A stretch of 64,000 nt of DNA from Actinacidiphila sp. DG2A-62 (GTDB taxonomy: Bacteria; Actinomycetota; Actinomycetes; Streptomycetales; Streptomycetaceae): positions 2,334,001 through 2,398,000 of the forward strand of contig NZ_JAYMGI010000002.1 in assembly GCF_035825295.1 (NCBI RefSeq), given 5' to 3'. Both the position numbers and the translations under genes were made by a program. The notes below the pieces were generated by a model. That model saw only the letters and a program-made list of their open reading frames with translations. It did not search any database and was not told where the DNA came from. Shown piece after piece: positions 34,603 through 43,412 of the stretch; position 1 is the first letter of the stretch, and every line of letters begins with the position of its first letter.

Positions 34603-34722
34603 GCCCCCATGCTGCCGGGGCGGGCGCCCGCGGGACATCCGGAATATTGCCGGACCCGGCCGGTCCGCGGTCCTACGACCGGCGGCGGAGCGGACGCAGG
34701 TCAGCGCCTGGGGAACGCCTAG

Positions 34723-35367
<645 letters not shown>

Positions 35368-35393
35368 GGCGGGCGGCGCCGGCGCCGCCCGCC
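35368..35393 (+). terminator. Palindromic terminator after the methyltransferase
   Basis: GGCGGGCGGCGCC followed directly by its reverse complement, a perfect 26-base palindrome beginning at the stop codon of the methyltransferase gene. Confidence 0.7.
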
Positions 35394-35505
35394 CGTCGCG
35401 GAACGTCACCGTCCGTGCGGGCGGCGCGTGCGGCGGGGGCCCGCACCGGGACGAACCGGACGCGGACCGTGCGATCCGGCGCACCCGGCCTATAGAGTCG
35501 CGGGC

Positions 35506-36531
35506 GTGTTCAGCAACGAGTCACGCGGGGGCGGCCGGTGCGGTCCCGTCTTCCTCGCCCGTACGGCGATGGCGGCGGTGGCGGTGGCGGTCTGTCTCGC
35601 GGGCTGTTCGGCCGCCGGCGGCGACGGCTCGCACTCCGCCGCGGCGGCGGGCGCGGACTCCGCGGACCGGGCCGGCGGCGGCGCGGACGCGGGCGCGGAC
35701 GGCACGACAGGCGGCTCGACAGGCGGCTCGACGGGCGGCCCCGGCACGGACCCGTCCGGCGCCGCGACCGGCTCGACGTCCCCGGCAGGCTCCCCCGGGT
35801 CCGCCACCGCGCGGACGCCCCCGGCGACCGGCGGCGCGTCTGCAAAAACGCTTCCGCTGTCCGGCAAGGTCGTCGTTCTCGACCCCGGCCACAACCCGGA
35901 CAACGCCAAGCACGTCGCCGAGATCAACAAGCTCGTGGACATCGGCACCGCCCGCAAGGAGTGCGACACCACCGGCACCGAGACCGACGCCGGCTACCCC
36001 GAGGCCCGGTACACCCTCGACGTCTCCCGCCGGGTGCGGGCGCTGCTGCGGGCGCGCGGCGCCACCGTGGTGCTCACGCACGACGGCGACCGCCCGTACG
36101 GGCCCTGCGTGACCGAGCGGGCCGAGATCGGCAACCGGGCGCACGCCGACGCGGCGCTGTCCATCCACGCCGACGGCGCCCCCGCGGCCGACCGCGGCTT
36201 CCACGTGATCGCGCCCAAGTCGCTGCACGAGGGCGCCGCGGACACCCGGAAGATCGCCGCGCCCTCGCTGCTGCTCGCCACCACGCTGCGGTCGCACTTC
36301 GCCGCGGCGACCAAGGAGCCCTTCGCCGACTACCTCGGCGGCGGCACCGGACTGACCGTGCGCGGCGACCTCGGCGGCCTCAACCTGTCGACCGTGCCGA
36401 AGGTCTTCATCGAGTGCGGGAACATGCGCAATGCCCGCGACGCCGCGTCGTTGACGGATCCGGCCTGGCGGCAGGACGCTGCTGAGGGGATCGCCGACGG
36501 CCTCACCGCCTTCCTCGAAGGGAAGAGGTGA
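35506..36531 (+). CDS. N-acetylmuramoyl-L-alanine amidase (Amidase_3), lipoprotein
   Basis: 341 residues. The GTG at 35506 is chosen because a TATAGA box lies only about ten bases upstream, suggesting a leaderless message. The signal peptide is TAMAAVAVAVCLAGCSAAGG with a lipobox-like LAGC. A Ser/Gly/Thr/Pro linker of about 85 residues follows. The zinc amidase domain begins VVVLDPGHNPDN (first zinc His), then YPEARYTLDVSRRVRALL (zinc Glu), ALSIHADG (second zinc His) and VPKVFIECGNMRN with the catalytic Glu. It should cleave the amide between MurNAc and L-Ala in peptidoglycan at the outer membrane face. Confidence 0.9.
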   Translation: MFSNESRGGGRCGPVFLARTAMAAVAVAVCLAGCSAAGGDGSHSAAAAGADSADRAGGGADAGADGTTGGSTGGSTGGPGTDPSGAATGSTSPAGSPGSATARTPPATGGASAKTLPLSGKVVVLDPGHNPDNAKHVAEINKLVDIGTARKECDTTGTETDAGYPEARYTLDVSRRVRALLRARGATVVLTHDGDRPYGPCVTERAEIGNRAHADAALSIHADGAPAADRGFHVIAPKSLHEGAADTRKIAAPSLLLATTLRSHFAAATKEPFADYLGGGTGLTVRGDLGGLNLSTVPKVFIECGNMRNARDAASLTDPAWRQDAAEGIADGLTAFLEGKR

Positions 36532-36557
36532 CCCGGCCTCGAAGGGAAGAGGTGACC
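36513..36557. repeat. 24-base tandem duplication over the amidase stop
   Basis: CCTCGAAGGGAAGAGGTGAC occurs at 36513 and 36537. The first copy encodes the last residues LEGKR and the stop; the second would encode them again. A recent slippage event. Confidence 0.75.
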
Positions 36558-36729
36558 GGGGCGACCGAGGTGACAGGGGTGTAGCGGTCCGGTATGGATC
36601 GTGCACCATTGCCCGCACTCCGCCCCCACCGCAAGATCACGCCCGTACCATGGGGCACCGCCCAGAACCACCCGATGCCGGTACGGCGTCCGAGCGAACG
36701 AACCGAACTGACAAAGGACAGGACCTGAC

Positions 36730-37554
36730 GTGAACATCCGCTCCCTGACCCGAGGAGACGGCGCGGTGATCGGAGCAGCGGTGCTGCTCCTGATCGCTTC
36801 GTTCCTGCCGTTCTTCGGTGGCAAGAATCCTTTCACCGGCCAGGAGCAGTCGCGGAACCTGTGGCACTCGGACTACTTCCCGATCCTGCCGTCGGTGACG
36901 CTCGCCGCCCTCATCGCCGCGGCAGCGCTGATCGCCGCCAAGTCCGGGCAGTTCACCGGCCGCCAGCTGCTCGGTCTGTCGCTGGAGCAGTGGACCGTCG
37001 CGCTCTCGATCTTCGTCGGCTGGACCGCGGTGTGGTCGACGCTGTTCGTCAACCCCGACGGCGTGGACAAGAAGGTGGGCAACTGGCTGACGCTGATCTT
37101 CGGGCTGGTCATCGCCGTGGTCGCGCCGCTGTCCAGCCGGCTGCCGGCGCTCCAGGCGCCGCTGGTCGGCGCTCCGCGGCCGGCCGCGCCGCAGCCGTAC
37201 GGCGTGGGCGGCCAGCAGCCGTACGGCGCGCCGCAGCAGGCCGGCTACGGCTACCCCGGTGGCGCGCAGTCCGTCGACCCGGCGTACGCGGGGGGCGCCG
37301 CGCCGTACGGTGCCGCGCCGCAGCAGGCCGCCGCTCCGGCCCAGGCGCCGGCCGCGGACTTCAGCGCGTTCTGGTTCGCGGTGCCGGTGCCGCGTCCGCT
37401 CTACGCCGAGGACGGCAGCGGCGGTCAGATCGCCGAACTGACCCCGGGCACCTGGTACCTGGCCGTCGACCAGCGCGGCCAGTCGCTCATCGCCCAGACC
37501 CAGGACGGCCGCCGCGGCGTCCTCCAGGACAGCAGCGGCATCCAGCGCGGCTGA
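36730..37554 (+). CDS. Four-helix membrane protein with Gln/Pro/Tyr/Gly-rich linker
   Basis: 274 residues from a GTG after AAGGACAGG. Four hydrophobic segments lie in the first 140 residues: AVIGAAVLLLIASFLPFFGG, TLAALIAAAALIAAKSG, TVALSIFVGWTAVWSTLFVN and NWLTLIFGLVIAVVAPLSS. The pattern is like DUF5336-type actinobacterial membrane proteins. Residues 150-210 repeat GQQPYGAPQQAGYGYP-like units. The end, DFSAFWFAVPVPRPLYAEDG and GTWYLAVDQRGQSLIAQTQD, is a conserved small soluble domain. Function unknown. It is monocistronic and followed by a very strong terminator. Confidence 0.75.
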   Translation: MNIRSLTRGDGAVIGAAVLLLIASFLPFFGGKNPFTGQEQSRNLWHSDYFPILPSVTLAALIAAAALIAAKSGQFTGRQLLGLSLEQWTVALSIFVGWTAVWSTLFVNPDGVDKKVGNWLTLIFGLVIAVVAPLSSRLPALQAPLVGAPRPAAPQPYGVGGQQPYGAPQQAGYGYPGGAQSVDPAYAGGAAPYGAAPQQAAAPAQAPAADFSAFWFAVPVPRPLYAEDGSGGQIAELTPGTWYLAVDQRGQSLIAQTQDGRRGVLQDSSGIQRG

Positions 37555-37565
37555 GGCCCCTCGCT

Positions 37566-37613
37566 CGACGGCGGTGGTCCGCCCCGCAACCGCGGGGCGG
37601 ACCACCGCCGTCG
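37566..37613 (+). terminator. Very strong bidirectional-type terminator
   Basis: Perfect 22-base arms at 37566-37587 and 37592-37613 with the four-base loop AACC. It starts 12 bases after the membrane protein stop. Confidence 0.9.
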
Positions 37614-37672
37614 GCGTACCCGGCACGCATGCCGCGGAGTTTCAACCACCGCGGCCGGGCAAGGCGATGGGC

Positions 37673-37960
37673 ATGGCCAGACGGTATAGCGGAAACCCCG
37701 CAGCGGCGGTCATCATGATCGCCGCGGACATCGCTGCTCTGATCCTCATCCTGTGGATCGTGTTCTTCGTATTCGACGCGAACCGGGCGAACGACCTGGT
37801 CAACTGGGTGCACCACGCGGCGGACTGGCTCGCCGGATGGTCCAGGGACCTGTTCACACCGGACAACGCCAAGTGGCGGACCGTGCTCAACTACGGCCTG
37901 CCCGCGGTGATCTACCTGATCGTCGCCCACCTGGTGGCGGGCCGGGTCAACCGCGCCTGA
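37673..37960 (+). CDS. Small membrane protein (two TM segments)
   Basis: 95 residues from the ATG at 37673 (AAGG eight bases before); ATG at 37667 is an alternative. Two hydrophobic segments are seen, VIMIAADIAALILILWIVFF and LPAVIYLIVAHLVAGRV, separated by an amphipathic stretch WVHHAADWLAGWSRDLF. The design resembles YggT-like or other small actinobacterial membrane proteins of unknown role. It lies between the strong terminator and the convergent cyclase-like gene. Confidence 0.65.
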   Translation: MARRYSGNPAAAVIMIAADIAALILILWIVFFVFDANRANDLVNWVHHAADWLAGWSRDLFTPDNAKWRTVLNYGLPAVIYLIVAHLVAGRVNRA

Positions 37961-38042
37961 TCCCCGCGCGGACGCACGTCGCCGCCACGCACACCGCTGC
38001 AAGTCCCGCCCCGCGGCCGTACGTCCCGCCGCGGCACACCGC

Positions 38043-39121
38043 TCAGCAGCAGTCCGGCGCCAGTCCCGCCGGCAGCCGCCGGGCTCCGAAGACCGCGGTG
38101 GTCGCCTCGTCCCCCCGAGCGCGGCCACCGCGAGCAGCAGCGCCGCCGCGGTCCACGAGGTCCGCTCCACCGGCCAGACGGCCTGGTCCTCGAAGACGTA
38201 CCCGGTCCAGTACAGGCCGTCCTCCGCGCGCAGGTGCTGCATGTCGGCCAGCACCCGCACCGCGCGCTCGCTCTCCCCCACCGCCCACAGCGCTAGGGCG
38301 AGTTCGGCGCTCTCGCCGCCGGTCACCCACGGGTTGGGCAGCACGCAGCGCACGCCCAGGCCGGGCACCACGAAGCGGTCCCAGCCCTCCTCGATGCGGC
38401 GCAGCGCCCGCGGCCCGCGCAGGCTGCCGCTGAGCACCGGGTAGTACCAGTCCATCGAGTAGCGGGACTTGTCCAGGAAGCGCTCCGGGTGCTCGGCCAC
38501 CGCGTGGCCCAGCGCACCGGTCGCCAACTCCCAGTCGGGCTGCGGCTGTTCACGCAGCTCGGCGAGCGCCAGGGCGCAGCGCAGCGCCTGGTGCACCGAG
38601 GCGGAGCCGGTGAGCAGCGCGTCGGCGACCGGGCGACCGCCGGCCTCCCGCTTCCAGCCGATCTGGCCGCCGGGCTGCTGCAGCGCGAGCACGAACTCCA
38701 CCGCGGCGTGCACCACCGGCCACATCCGGTCGGTGAACGCCTCGTCGCCGGTGGCCAGATAGTGGTGCCAGACGCCCACCGCCACGTAGGCGCAGAAGTT
38801 GGTCTCCCGGTCCAGGTCGGTGGGCCGCTGCGGGTCGCCGTCCTGGTATCCGGCGTACCAGGAGCCGTCGGGGTTCTGGTGCCGGGCCAGCCAGGCGTAC
38901 GCGGCCTCGGCGCGCGCGTGCTCGCCCGCCGCGTCCAGCGCCATCGCGGACTCGACGTGGTCCCACGGGTCGAGGTGGTGGCCGCGGAACCACGGGATCG
39001 CGCCGTCCTCGCGCTGGACGCCCGCGACGGCCGCGACGGTGGCGGCGGCCTGCTCGGCGGTGAGCACGCCGGGCAGCGCCAGGCGCTCGGTGCGGCCCCG
39101 GCCCCTGCTGGACGGCGTCAC
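38043..39121 (-). CDS. Prenyltransferase/terpene-cyclase-like repeat protein (frameshift near 3' end)
   Basis: About 359 residues. The GTG start overlaps the methyltransferase stop (GTGA). Repeats of the alpha-alpha barrel cyclase fold are visible: VQREDGAIPWFRGHHLDPWD, LARHQNPDGSWYAGYQDGD and LQQPGGQIGWKREAGGRP, like squalene-hopene-cyclase/prenyltransferase QW motifs. A DxDD catalytic motif is not evident, so cyclase activity is unproven. The last block WTAAALLLAVAALGG loses frame at a run of six C at 38111-38116. One more base gives DEATTAVFGARRLPAGLAPD and a stop at 38043. It is the last gene of the glycosyltransferase operon. Confidence 0.7.
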
Positions 39122-39954
39122 CTGGCGGGACCCGCGGCGGCGTCGGTGTCAGCGTCGGTGCGGGTGTCGGCGGCTGCGTCGGCGGCTCCTGCGGCTCCCG
39201 CGGCCTCGTCCGTCGACCCGGTTCCGGCCCCGGTCCGCGGCAGGTGCGGCTTGGTGGCGTACGCGACGAAGCTCTTGCCGATCAGCGGGTTGAGCGCCTG
39301 CTCGGCGATGCGGGTGGCCAGCGGGCGCTTCATGATGTCCCACACCAGCAGCTTGTGGTACAGCTTCACCGGCAGCGCCTTGTCGTTGTCCACGCCGACC
39401 GCGCACTTGATCCACCAGTACGGCGCGTGCAGGCCGTGCGCGTGGTGCGTGCCGTACGGCACCAGGCCGGCCTCGCGGATGCGCTCCAGCAGCTCGTCGG
39501 CCCGGTAGATGCGGATGTGGCCGCCCTCGACCTCGTGGTAGGCGTCGGACAGCGCCCAGCAGACCTTCTCCGGGCCGTAGCGCGGCACGGTCACCGCGAT
39601 CCGGCCGCCGGGGCGCAGCACCCGGACCATCTCGGCGAGCACGCCCTTGTCATCCGGGATGTGCTCCATCACCTCGGAGATGATGACGACGTCGAAGCTC
39701 TCGTCGGGGAACGGCAGACGGAGCGCGTCGCCCTCCATCGCGACCGCGGACGCGCCCTGCGGCGCCTCGCCGGCCTCCTTCATCGCCGCGAACCACTTGG
39801 CGACCTCGCGGATCTCGTCGCCGTCGCGGTCCAGCGCCACGACGCGGGCGCCGCGCCGGTAGCACTCGAAGGCGTGCCGGCCGCCGCCGCAGCCCAGGTC
39901 GAGCACCCGGTCGCCGGCGGCGAGCGGGAAGCGGGCGAAGTCGACGGTCAGCAT
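39118..39954 (-). CDS. SAM-dependent methyltransferase (UbiE/Methyltransf_11 type)
   Basis: 278 residues. The start overlaps the glycosyltransferase stop by one base (TGATG). Motif I is RVLDLGCGGGRHAFECYRRG near residue 17, motif II ALDRDGDEI, motif III DALRLPFPDESFDVVIISEV, and HIPDDKGVLAEMVRVLRPGG completes the fold. The middle segment APYWWIKCAVGVDNDKALPV is family-specific and may contact the substrate or membrane. The C-terminal 40 residues are Ala/Asp/Thr low-complexity sequence. It is translationally coupled on both sides, so it acts with the glycosyltransferase and the cyclase-like protein on a common, unknown product. Confidence 0.87.
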   Translation of the reverse strand: MLTVDFARFPLAAGDRVLDLGCGGGRHAFECYRRGARVVALDRDGDEIREVAKWFAAMKEAGEAPQGASAVAMEGDALRLPFPDESFDVVIISEVMEHIPDDKGVLAEMVRVLRPGGRIAVTVPRYGPEKVCWALSDAYHEVEGGHIRIYRADELLERIREAGLVPYGTHHAHGLHAPYWWIKCAVGVDNDKALPVKLYHKLLVWDIMKRPLATRIAEQALNPLIGKSFVAYATKPHLPRTGAGTGSTDEAAGAAGAADAAADTRTDADTDAAAGPAR

Positions 39955-41495
39955 CAGCGGTTGCTCCCCACGCTTCCGGCGGCGCCGGTGGTATCGACGG
40001 CACCGGTGGCATCAACGGTATCGGCAGACCCGGCGGTCCCGGCAGTGCGCGCGGTCCCGGCGGCAGGCGCGGTCTCGGCGGGACGTGCGGTCCCGGCGGC
40101 AGGTGCGGTCCCGGCAGGACGCGCGGTCCCGGCGGCAGGCGCGGCGGTCCCCGCAGTACGCGCGGTCCCGGCGGTCCCCCCGGTGCGCGCGGTCCCGGTG
40201 CCGGTCCCGGCCGCCGCGCCCGCCGCGCCGCGCGCCGGCCGCTGCTCGGCGATCGCCTCGCGGTACAGCTCCGCGGTGGACTGGGCGGCCCGCGCCCACG
40301 TGAAGCGGGCCAGCACCCGCTCGCGCCCGGCCGCGGCGATGCGCCGGCGCAGCTGCGGGTCGGACAGCACCCGTTCCAGCGCCTGGCACAGCGCGCCCGC
40401 GTCGCCCGGCGGCACGGCCAGGCACGTCTGCCCGTCGGGCCCGGCCACCTCGGGGATCGCGCCGCCGGTGGTGGCGACCAGCGCGGTGCCGGTGGCCATC
40501 GCCTCCGCGGCGGGCAGCGAGAAGCCCTCGTAGAGCGAGGGCACGCAGGCCACCTCGGCGCTGCGGATCAGGTCCACCAGCTCCTGGTCGGAGATGCCCT
40601 TGACGAAGTCGACCGCGTCCGCCAGGCCGAACGCGGTGATCGCGTCGGCCACCGGGCCCTTCCGCGGCCGGGACCCGACCACGACCAGATGCGCGTCCGG
40701 CCGCTGCGCGCGCAGCTTGGCGAGCGCCTCGACCAGGAAGACCAGGCCCTTGAGGGGCACGTCGGCGCTGGAGGTGGTGACGATCCGGCCGGGCACCTCG
40801 GGCACCGCGGGGTCGGGCGAGAACAGCCGGGCGTCGGCGCCGATCGGCACCGCGCGGATGCGCTCCGGCCGCACCCCCAGGTCCTCGACGATCTCCTGGC
40901 GGGAGGAGCCGGAGACGGTCAGCACCGACGGCAGCCGCCGCGCGACCCGTTTCTGCATCCGCGTGAAGCCGTACCAGCGGCGTACCGACAGCCGGCGCTT
41001 CCAGTCCGCCGCCGCCTCCAGCTCCAGCCGACGGTCCACGGTGATGGGGTGGTGGATCGTGGTGACCAGCGGCAGCGGCAGGCCCAACAGCCCGTAGCCG
41101 AGGGTCTGGTTGTCGTGGACCACGTCGAAGTCGGCGCGCCGGGCGGCCAGATGGCGGCGGGCCCGCAGGCTGAAGGTGAGCGGCTCGGGGAAGCCGCCGG
41201 TCCACATGGTGGCGACCTCCAGCGCGTCGATCCAGTCGCGGTACTCCCCCGGCTTCGGGGTGCGGAAGGGGTCGGGCTGGCGGTACAGGTCGAGGCTCGG
41301 CAGCTCGGTGAGCGTCACGCCCTCGCCGACCGCGTCCAGCACGGGGTAGGGCTGCGCGCCGATCACCTCGACCTGGTGGCCGAGCGCGGCCAGTTCGCGC
41401 GACAGGTGCCGGACGTACACGCCCTGGCCGCCGCAGAAGGGGTTGCCCTTGTAGCTGAGCAGCGCGATCCGTAGCGGCCTGGCCTGTGCGGTCAC
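39954..41495 (-). CDS. Glycosyltransferase family 4 protein with repeat tail
   Basis: 513 residues from the GTG at 41495, with GAAGGGG upstream. The GT-B fold has an N-terminal IALLSYKGNPFCGGQGVYVR block that binds the acceptor. The C-terminal half has GRIVTTSSADVPLKGLVFLV and the donor-binding EVACVPSLYEGFSLPAAEAM, where Glu-x7-Glu is the GT4 catalytic/donor motif. Residues about 415-500 are a tail of GTARP/GTAPA pentapeptides from an expanding DNA repeat. It is first in a three-gene coupled operon and divergent from the KstR-like regulator. The sugar donor and acceptor are unknown; a lipid or terpenoid acceptor fits the neighbours. Confidence 0.87.
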   Translation of the reverse strand: MTAQARPLRIALLSYKGNPFCGGQGVYVRHLSRELAALGHQVEVIGAQPYPVLDAVGEGVTLTELPSLDLYRQPDPFRTPKPGEYRDWIDALEVATMWTGGFPEPLTFSLRARRHLAARRADFDVVHDNQTLGYGLLGLPLPLVTTIHHPITVDRRLELEAAADWKRRLSVRRWYGFTRMQKRVARRLPSVLTVSGSSRQEIVEDLGVRPERIRAVPIGADARLFSPDPAVPEVPGRIVTTSSADVPLKGLVFLVEALAKLRAQRPDAHLVVVGSRPRKGPVADAITAFGLADAVDFVKGISDQELVDLIRSAEVACVPSLYEGFSLPAAEAMATGTALVATTGGAIPEVAGPDGQTCLAVPPGDAGALCQALERVLSDPQLRRRIAAAGRERVLARFTWARAAQSTAELYREAIAEQRPARGAAGAAAGTGTGTARTGGTAGTARTAGTAAPAAGTARPAGTAPAAGTARPAETAPAAGTARTAGTAGSADTVDATGAVDTTGAAGSVGSNR

Positions 41496-41548
41496 GCCGG
41501 CCCCTTCTGCCTGCGATTGAGCCGGAGCGTCACCCGGTCGCGCTAATC

Positions 41549-41562
41549 TAGAACAAGTTTCA
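41549..41562. promoter_or_regulatory. KstR-type operator
   Basis: TAGAACAAGTTTCA fits the KstR consensus TnnAACnnGTTnnA at every defined position. It lies between the glycosyltransferase and the KstR-like TetR gene, so it likely controls both. Confidence 0.6.
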
Positions 41563-41600
41563 GATCGATGGTACAGAACGCCGCCGCGACCGGCGCGCCG

Positions 41601-41640
41601 GGCAGCCCCGGGCAGCCCCGGGCAGCCCCGGGCAGTCCCG
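41601..41640. repeat. 10-base tandem repeat (four copies)
   Basis: GGCAGCCCCG repeats four times, the last with one change. It lies between the KstR-type site and the TetR start and lengthens the leader. Confidence 0.75.
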
Positions 41641-41709
41641 GGCACCGGCACGAGCGGCGGCCGGCACCGGCGACGGGCGGCGCCGACGGCGAAGGGCGGG
41701 CGGCAGGCG

Positions 41710-42447
41710 ATGGAGCACACGGCCACGGGACCGGCACCGCATCCCGGCGCCCGGCCGTCCCCGCTGCCGCTGACCGAGCGGCAGGAGGCCAGGCGGCGCA
41801 GCATCCTGGACGCGACCACCCGGCTGGCCTGCCGCGGCGGCTTCGACGCGGTCCAGATGCGCGAGGTCGCCGAGACCTCGGGGGTCGCGCTCGGCACGCT
41901 CTACCGCTACTTCCCGTCCAAGATCCACCTGCTGGTGGCGACGATGGAGGACCAGCTCGGCCAGCTGCACACGGCGCTGCGGCAGCGCCCGCCGGCCGCC
42001 ACCGCGCCCTCCGAGCGGGTCGCGGACACGCTGCTGCGCGCCTTCCGCGCCCTCCAGCGCGAGCCGCAGCTCGCCGACGCCATGGTCCGCGCGCTCATCT
42101 TCGCCGACCGCTCGGTCAGCGCCGAGGTGGCCACGGTCTCCCGGCTGACCACGACGATCATCCTGGACGCGATGGGCACGGACGCGGCCGCGGGCGATAC
42201 GGGCCCGGGCGGCACGGACGCGGGCTCCGGCACCGACACCGACACCGGCTCCGGCACCGACACCGGCTCCGGCTCCGGCTCCGGCGGTACGGACGCGGAC
42301 GGTACGGACGTGGACCCCGCGCTGCTGTCCGCCGTCCGGGTGATCGAGCACACCTGGCACGCCGCGCTCGTCGCCTGGCTCTCCGGCCGCTCCCCGGTCG
42401 ACCAGGTCACCGAGGACATCCGTACCGCGACCCGCCTGCTGGACTGA
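41710..42447 (+). CDS. TetR-family regulator, KstR-like
   Basis: 245 residues. The DNA-binding domain ILDATTRLACRGGFDAVQMR followed by EVAETSGVALGTLYRYFPSK closely follows mycobacterial KstR, the repressor of sterol catabolism, including GGFDAVQMR and GTLYRYFPSKIHLLV. The ligand domain is interrupted near residue 160 by a Gly/Ser/Thr/Asp repeat of about 40 residues. The divergent glycosyltransferase operon and the KstR-type operator at 41549 suggest it represses that operon and itself. The ligand may be an isoprenoid or acyl-CoA-like compound; this is inference. The GGGCGGGCGGCAGG stretch before the ATG is a weak ribosome site. Confidence 0.83.
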   Translation: MEHTATGPAPHPGARPSPLPLTERQEARRRSILDATTRLACRGGFDAVQMREVAETSGVALGTLYRYFPSKIHLLVATMEDQLGQLHTALRQRPPAATAPSERVADTLLRAFRALQREPQLADAMVRALIFADRSVSAEVATVSRLTTTIILDAMGTDAAAGDTGPGGTDAGSGTDTDTGSGTDTGSGSGSGGTDADGTDVDPALLSAVRVIEHTWHAALVAWLSGRSPVDQVTEDIRTATRLLD

Positions 42448-42812
42448 GGCAGCCGGGACCGGGCGGGGGCGGGGGCCGAGGGACCGGGCGGACCGACCGG
42501 GCGGACCGGTTCACGGCCCGGCGGGGACCGGGCGGGGGGGCCGGACCGAGCAGGCGGTCGTGCCACGCGCCAGGAGTCCGTCCGGAATTCACCCGAACAG
42601 GTGAGCGTACGTCCCCCGCACCCGCGCGCCGGGAGGCTCCCGCGCCACACCGCTGCTTCCGGTCGCGGGTGTTCCACGCCCCTGACACCCGTTTGGCCGG
42701 GTATGAATGGGATCGCGCCGACCGGGGGAACGCGCACGTCCGCGGGCTGCCATGGGGGGCGGCCCCACCGCGGGCGTCGGGCACGACGGGGACGACGCGA
42801 GGGAGAACACAC
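42448..42812. other. Regulatory/spacer region before the lanthipeptide regulator
   Basis: 365 bases without a supported gene. The first 110 bases are G-rich with recurring GACCGGGCGG units. The rest is less GC-rich and includes TATGAAT at about 42701, a possible -10 region for the LuxR-type gene. Confidence 0.4.
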
Positions 42813-43412
42813 GTGATACGGGTACAGGTGGCGCACGACACCCATCTGCTGCGGTCGGCGCTGGCGGCGCTGCTGCGCAGGGAAGCCGACTTCGAGGTGA
42901 CGGACGCCGGCTGGGAGCAGGCCGCCGAGGCGAGAGCGTTACCGCCGCACGTACGGGTGGTCGACGCGGACTGTCCGGGCTGGCGGGAACGCTCCGGCAC
43001 GCCGGCCGCCACCGGCGGCCAGGGATCACCGAGCGCGCTGGTCGTGCTGACCGGCGCGGGCAAGCCGGGCAATCTGCGCCGCGCCTACGAAGCGCACGCG
43101 CTCGGCTTCGTCAACAAGGACCGTTCGCCCGACCGGCTGCCGGCCGCGGTCCGCAGGGCCGCCCAGGGGAAACGGTTCGTCGACGAGTCGCTCGCGGTGG
43201 GGTTCCTCCAGGCCGCCCACATGCCGCTGACCAGGCGTGAGTTGAGCGTGCTGTCACTGAGCGCCGAGGGCGCGTCCGTCACCGAGATCGCCCGCAGCCT
43301 CCATCTGTGCGACGGGACGGTGCGCAACTACCTGGCCGCGATCACCCGCAAGACCGGCGCCCGCAACCGGGTCGACGCCATACGGATCTCCCGCGTGGCC
43401 GGCTGGGTCTGA
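42813..43412 (+). CDS. ramR: LuxR-family response regulator of the lanthipeptide cluster (RamR/AmfR-like); TTA codon
   Basis: 199 residues from the GTG at 42813, after GGGAG. The receiver domain keeps the main residues in reduced form: VAHDTHLLRSALAALLRREA, VVDADCPGW (putative phosphoacceptor Asp), VVLTGAG and FVNKDRS with the Lys. The LuxR-type helix-turn-helix is PLTRRELSVLSLSAEGASVT followed by EIARSLHLCDGTVRNYLAAI. Position at the end of the lanthipeptide exporter genes matches RamR/AmfR, which activate this operon in Streptomyces. No kinase lies alongside, as is usual. Codon 43 is TTA (42939-42941), implying bldA control. Its 3' end overlaps the convergent ABC gene. Confidence 0.8.
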   Translation: MIRVQVAHDTHLLRSALAALLRREADFEVTDAGWEQAAEARALPPHVRVVDADCPGWRERSGTPAATGGQGSPSALVVLTGAGKPGNLRRAYEAHALGFVNKDRSPDRLPAAVRRAAQGKRFVDESLAVGFLQAAHMPLTRRELSVLSLSAEGASVTEIARSLHLCDGTVRNYLAAITRKTGARNRVDAIRISRVAGWV

